Below are positions 60,135 through 64,000 of a stretch of DNA of 64,000 nucleotides, in pieces. Position numbers and translations under genes: made by a program. Location: the NCBI GenBank assembly GCA_016716525.1, contig JADJWE010000010.1, positions 124,001 through 188,000 on the forward strand, read 5' to 3'. The notes below the pieces were generated by a model. The model did not search any database and had not been told where the DNA came from. It saw only the letters and a program-made list of their open reading frames with translations. Position 1 is the stretch's first letter. Every line of letters begins with the position of its first letter. This DNA comes from Candidatus Flexicrinis affinis (GTDB lineage: Bacteria; Chloroflexota; Anaerolineae; Aggregatilineales; Phototrophicaceae).

Positions 60135-61325
60135 ATGACCGACAAGCGTCCCCGCCGTGCGTGGCTCGTGCCGCTGCTGCTCAGCGCCGGCAGCGTCGCA
60201 TGTGTGCTGGCCGTGCTGACCGCCGCGCTGATGCTGCTGCCCGACCGGCTGATCGGCCCGACGCGGTGGGTCATGCGCACCACCGCGAATCAGGCGATGG
60301 ACGTGACGTGGCGCCCCAGCGACGGCGACGTGTTCGCCGCGCTGCCCGGTCAGGTGCGCCCGCCCGCCGACGACGCGCCGTACGCCGCGTTTCGCATCGC
60401 GTGGGATGCCGACGGCTTTCGAGTCCCGGCCGAGCCGCACGAGTCGTATCCGGTCGCCGTCTTTGGCGACTCGTTCACCGAAGGCTTCAACGTCGAGCGC
60501 CCGTATGCCGATGGGCTGGCAGACGCGTTGGGCGTCGGCGTGCGCAACTACGGCTACCGCGCCTACGGGCCGGTCGAGATCGCGCAGGCCGCCGCGGAGT
60601 TCGCCGCCGCCGAGCCGCGCCAATGGGTGCTGTGGGGCTATTTCAGCGGCAACGACCTCGGCGACGCGGTGCGCGAGCCGCGCATCGACGTCAGTAACCC
60701 GATCGCCGCATGGGGCGCGTTGTTCGACCGGCTGCGCCCGCCGGCCCCCACCCCGACCGCCCCGCCCGACGAGTCCGGCGCGCCGCGTTACAACCAGCCC
60801 CTGCCGGTGATCATCGGTGGCAGTTACTACGAGCTGGCGTTCGTGAGCTATTACGCGTGGTGGCAGCAAACGCCGCCGGACGCCGCCTCAAGCCGCAACG
60901 CCGACGCCGTGCGCGCCGCGCTGGATGCCTTCGATGCCGCGCTGCCGCCGGAGACCTGCCGCGCAATCGTGTTCATCCCGCCGAAGGAACTGGTCTATGC
61001 GCGATACATCGTCGAAGGCGACCGGCAGTTCGTCAACGCCGCTAACCAGCGCATCGTGACGACCACCGGGGGCGCGCTGACATTTGCCGCTTCGCCGGTC
61101 GACGACGAAGACGCCTATTTCGACTCGCTGTACGCCCACCGCGACCTGATCGCCGCGCTGCTGGAGGAGCGCGTGGGTTGGCGATTGATCGACCTCACGC
61201 CGGCGTTCGAGGCCGCCGCGGCGGACGAGCGCCTGCTCTATTACCCGTACGACACGCACTGGAATCAGGCCGGGCACGACCTTGCCGCGCAGGTCATCGC
61301 CGGGGCTATCGAGGGCGGGTGTTGA
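60135..61325 (+). CDS. SGNH-hydrolase-like membrane-anchored protein
   Basis: 396 residues. One N-terminal membrane segment (LVPLLLSAGSVACVLAVLTA). SGNH pattern: GDSFTEG with Ser113, SGNDLGD with Asn173, and a C-terminal Asp373-x-His375 in YDTHWNQAGH. The DTHWN form recalls AlgJ/AlgX-type O-acetyltransferases that modify exopolysaccharides, so a surface-polymer acetyltransferase or esterase outside the membrane is likely. A multi-hairpin element begins six bases after the stop. Confidence 0.82.
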   Translation: MTDKRPRRAWLVPLLLSAGSVACVLAVLTAALMLLPDRLIGPTRWVMRTTANQAMDVTWRPSDGDVFAALPGQVRPPADDAPYAAFRIAWDADGFRVPAEPHESYPVAVFGDSFTEGFNVERPYADGLADALGVGVRNYGYRAYGPVEIAQAAAEFAAAEPRQWVLWGYFSGNDLGDAVREPRIDVSNPIAAWGALFDRLRPPAPTPTAPPDESGAPRYNQPLPVIIGGSYYELAFVSYYAWWQQTPPDAASSRNADAVRAALDAFDAALPPETCRAIVFIPPKELVYARYIVEGDRQFVNAANQRIVTTTGGALTFAASPVDDEDAYFDSLYAHRDLIAALLEERVGWRLIDLTPAFEAAAADERLLYYPYDTHWNQAGHDLAAQVIAGAIEGGC

Positions 61326-61330
61326 GGCGT

Positions 61331-61452
61331 TGGGGCGCTGCCCCGGAACCCCGGCAGGAGTTTGCACTCCTGCACCTCGCTTCTCGCGGATTTGAGACGC
61401 ACGCGTCTCAAATCCGCAGATAAGGGAGTCCAGAGGGCGAAAGCCTTCTGGA
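61331..61452. repeat. Multi-hairpin element, copy F (best-preserved)
   Basis: GGGGC gct GCCCC (61333-61345); GCAGGAG tttgca CTCCTGC (61355-61374); core GCGGATTTGAGACGC ac GCGTCTCAAATCCGC (61387-61418); GGGAGT and CCAGAGGGC gaaa GCCTTCTGG (61431-61452). Between convergent genes. Confidence 0.85.
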
Positions 61453-61457
61453 AGCGA

Positions 61458-62336
61458 TTAGCTCTTCTGCGACTTCGCCCACTCGACGCGGCCGAGATCG
61501 TCCAACGTCTTGAAGTCGTCGTCGCTGAGGACGAGATCGGCGGCGGCGGTGTTCTCTTCGAGGTGCGCCAGCTTGCCCGTGCCGGGGATCGGCAGCATGA
61601 CCGGGCTGCGCTTGAGCACCCACGCCAGCGCAACCTGCGAAGGTGTGGCGTTCAGCCGCGTGGCGATGTCGCTGAGCACGCTGCCGTCGTCGGACAGGCG
61701 CCCGGCGGCCAGCGGGAACCACGGGATGAAGCCGATGTTTTCGCGCGCGCAGTAGTCCAGCACATCCTCGCTGTGGCGGTGCACGAGGTTGTACAGGTTC
61801 TGCACGCTGACGACCGGGAAGAACTTGCGTGCGGCCTCGATCTCCTCGACGCTGACCTCGCTGAGGCCGACGTGCCGGATCAGCCCTTCGCGCTGCATGT
61901 CGGCGATGACCTGAAACTGTTCGTCGCGGTCGACCTTCGGGTCGATGCGGTGCAGCTGCCACAGGTCGATGCGCTCGACGTTGAGCCGGCGCAAGCTCAT
62001 CAGCACGCATTGACGCAGGTATTCCGGCCGACCGACCGCGTGCCAGCTGTTCGGACCGTGACGGGTCAGGCCGCCCTTGGTGGCAACGATCGTGCTGCCG
62101 TACGGGTGCAGCGCCTCGCGGATCAGGTCTTCGCTGACGAACGGCCCGTACGAGTCGGCGGTGTCGATGAAGTTGATGTCCAGCTCCGGCAGGCGCTTGA
62201 GGACGCGGATGGCCTCGTCGTGGTCGGGCGGATTGCCCCAGATGCCCTTGCCGGTGATGCGCATGGCGCCGAAGCCGAGCCGGTGGATCGGGAGGTCGCC
62301 ACCGAGCATGAACGTTCCACTTGCTTTTGCCGTCAT
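61458..62336 (-). CDS. Aldo/keto reductase
   Basis: 292 residues, TIM barrel. NADPH-dependent carbonyl reductase. The catalytic tetrad is present: Asp58 and Tyr63 in IDTADSYG, Lys87 in ATKGGL, His129 in WQLHRID. The C-terminal NADPH-binding PIPGTGKLAHLEENTAA is typical of the AKR YhdN/AKR13-like group. Physiological substrate unknown. Confidence 0.93.
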   Translation of the reverse strand: MTAKASGTFMLGGDLPIHRLGFGAMRITGKGIWGNPPDHDEAIRVLKRLPELDINFIDTADSYGPFVSEDLIREALHPYGSTIVATKGGLTRHGPNSWHAVGRPEYLRQCVLMSLRRLNVERIDLWQLHRIDPKVDRDEQFQVIADMQREGLIRHVGLSEVSVEEIEAARKFFPVVSVQNLYNLVHRHSEDVLDYCARENIGFIPWFPLAAGRLSDDGSVLSDIATRLNATPSQVALAWVLKRSPVMLPIPGTGKLAHLEENTAAADLVLSDDDFKTLDDLGRVEWAKSQKS

Positions 62337-62483
62337 TCCGTCTTCCTCCGGAAGAGTGATGAGTCTGAAGTGATGAGTGCTGAGGATACCACGCGCAGGG
62401 CGGGGGTTGGCCCGCGTCTCAGGGGATGCTAAGGCCGATAAGGTGATTGCGCAGTGCGACTTCTCTTGAACGTTGGTGTCAGG
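62337..62483. repeat. Short ATGAGT repeats
   Basis: GTGATGAGTCTGAAGTGATG followed by AGTGCTGAGG (62356-62386), the complement-strand version of the CACTCATCAC repeats at 58.15 kb and 59.28 kb. Marks the change to the lower-GC methylase segment. Confidence 0.5.
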
Positions 62484-63922
62484 TTACACTATGTTTTGTC
62501 GCCACCATTGCGCGAAGACTTCACCCACACGTGAGATCTGATCATCTGGAATTCTTTGGCCGGATTCATCAAGTAGGAATTCGCCTGTAGCGTGTCGTAG
62601 GTATACCGCGCTTCCACGCTTGTCGATTCCCGCCGTCGCCGGTGCGCAAAGGAAAACCCTGTGACTGGTATCGACAACATTGAGATCTAGTGCATTCTTT
62701 AGCTCATCGTCAGTGAATTTGCGGAGAATAAGTACGCTTGGGTTATTGACTCCACCGTTACGCCCAAATGTCTCCTTCGGCAAAGCGATAGAAGCGACAA
62801 TCCGTGCTCGTTTCGTGATCCAGTCACGCAAGAACAACAGCCCGGGATTGGTCAAGATTCCATCCGGTATAACCACCCCCAAGATGCCGCCAGGTTTCAG
62901 GAAGTTCAAGGCCGCCTCAATGAATAGCTGCTCCGCAGGCATTGAGCTTCGTTCACGCGCGACATTCCACCGCGGCAGTTCGTATTGGGAAAGGATGTGT
63001 GCATCATCGATAGTTACCTCACTACCAAATGGTGGATTAGTAACGACAACATCAAAGGCACCAAAGGGTACATTAAGTCGAGTATCGTCTGGCCATTCGC
63101 CAGGTCTGGCGGCCGAATTTGCTCTATATACATTGGTTGAACCATCGCCATGCATGACCAGATTCATCTGCGCGGTTCTTACAAGACTGGGATTGATGTC
63201 TAGTCCAAACAAGTTCTGTGAGCAGGCCGATTTCACACGTTCCCTTACTCTTGCACCAATATCTGATGTGCCCCGCCTCTCCTCCTGAGCGGTAATATGC
63301 TTTCTCAAATTTGACAGCCACGAAACCAAGAAACCCCCAGTACCGCAACAACAATCGACGACTCGCAGTGTTGTAAGCTGATGTTCAGCATGCATGGCCA
63401 TGATTACTTGAACAGTCATGTCACAGACATTGCGGGGTGTGAAGTACTCACCACGATCGCCCCTCAGATTAGCACCAACAAGCGTCTCGTACGCTTCGCC
63501 TTTTACGTCCGTGGTGCTGTTGAGTATCGAGATGAATTGGAGCTCAGAAACTACGTAAGCGGCCACCATTGGTGGCAAGGTCAATTGTTCATCTGACTTA
63601 AATATATGAGGGTAAGACGTCTTCACTTTGTCAAACATTGGCGCAAGACGATCTTCCAGAAGTCGACGTTGGCCGCTTTCCGACTTCTGTTCTATCGGGT
63701 CGATCGAGAAATCGAGTTCGTCACCCCCTTCTTGCTCTTCATACGTTTTGCAGAAGATTAGCTTGAGCATCTCGTGGAAAGCATCTGCTTTCGGCAAGCC
63801 AGTGTTGGCGTGAATATAGTTGTGACACCGCTTAAAGACTGACGTGAGTTCATGGACGATTTTCAGATCTCGACGTTGAGGTTTGCGAGCTCTGTCTTCA
63901 CCCGCTCGTGGAATATCTGTTA
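62484..63922 (-). pseudogene. N-6 adenine DNA methylase (HsdM-like), 5' end lost to an IS insertion
   Basis: About 480 residues remain. Type I M-subunit-like adenine methylase: N-terminal helical region (DLKIVHELTSVFKRCHNYIH, AFHEMLKLIFCKTYEEQ), GEYFTPRNVCDMTVQVI, SAM motif DCCCGTGGFLVSWL, and catalytic VVTNPPFG. The frame stays open upstream to 63926, where a TAG (63929-63927) inside the inverted-repeat end of an insertion sequence stops it. The first part of the N-terminal domain is missing. A TTG at 63797 could still initiate a shortened protein. Base composition is much lower in GC than everything to its left, a sign of transfer. No HsdS or HsdR follows on this side. Confidence 0.8.
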
Positions 63923-64000
63923 GAGCCTATTTCAATAATACGGGGCGATGGTGGCAACAGGCCGCAGTAGCCGGTTGAGGGACCATTGGATAAAGGCAAC
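63923..64000. mobile_element. End of an insertion sequence (IS5-like)
   Basis: GAGCCTATTTCAATAATACG starts at 63923 and looks like an IS terminal repeat; TTA at 63920-63922 may be the target duplication. The GAGCC end with a TNA duplication resembles the IS1031 group of IS5, but the other end is outside the window, so the family is tentative. Confidence 0.6.
63932..64000 (-). CDS. Transposase C-terminus (partial)
   Basis: 22 residues visible, reading VAFIQWSLNRLLRPVATIAP then YY and a stop at 63932, nine bases inside the putative IS end. Too short to assign a family with certainty; position and orientation fit a transposase ending against its terminal repeat. Confidence 0.5.
   Translation of the reverse strand, partial: VAFIQWSLNRLLRPVATIAPYY

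Overview
The window is a high-GC bacterial chromosome segment with no rRNA, tRNA or CRISPR array that I can see. Gene content points to a Chloroflexota (Anaerolineae-like) bacterium: DUF3160 and DUF4397 secreted proteins, a bactofilin beside a MurA-like protein, a VanW-like L,D-transpeptidase, PsuG, FemAB, and intergenic regions packed with short palindromes. The phylum is an inference from gene families and style, not from a marker alignment.

Layout. 0-8 kb: an MFS exporter cut by the left edge, a TPR membrane protein, ygfZ-gmk, a DUF4397 secreted protein divergent from a hotdog thioesterase, and a secreted SH3-like protein. 8-16 kb: phosphomannomutase, a MalY-type lyase translationally coupled to endonuclease V, surE, an alpha/beta hydrolase with a degenerate MurA paralogue, and a bactofilin. 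16-25 kb: a frameshifted secreted propeller protein, a 3 x 209 bp tandem array, a BatA/VWA membrane protein, a membrane-anchored propeller, a LysE exporter with a broken N-terminus, a FrnE-like DsbA protein and DedA. 25.4-26.7 kb: the infC-rpmI-rplT operon, with infC apparently starting at AUU. 27-32 kb: a small P-loop kinase, a two-gene unknown operon, 1.6 kb of repeats including a 258 bp tandem array, and a TrkA-N channel divergent from psuG. 32-40 kb: a large beta-helix surface protein, a MarR regulator divergent from an MhqO-like dioxygenase with a clear operator, a bacterial SET protein and an M64 metallopeptidase. 40-47.7 kb: cupin, L,D-transpeptidase, Fur, a receiver-histidine kinase, homoserine dehydrogenase, and TPR and secreted proteins. 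47.7-54 kb: two DUF3160 paralogues around a methyltransferase. 54.5-54.9 kb: a 452 bp block made almost only of G and C. 55-62.3 kb: trmB, a FAH-family hydrolase, a Uma2-like protein, FemAB, an SGNH protein and an aldo/keto reductase. 62.5-64 kb: a lower-GC DNA methylase whose 5' end is cut off by an insertion sequence.

The most striking signal outside genes is a set of modular repeats. One is a multi-hairpin element in six complete or rearranged copies plus one fragment, each directly 3' of a plus-strand stop codon. Its flanking hairpins are conserved, while the central palindrome differs in every complete copy yet stays perfectly self-complementary over 10-16 bp arms. A second family is the GTAGGG-type palindromes with compensating arm changes. 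A third is a shared C-terminal domain ending in an FRGxN tail on two separately encoded secreted proteins, which may be a sorting signal. Long antisense reading frames opposite many genes are a by-product of GC-rich codon use and were left out.
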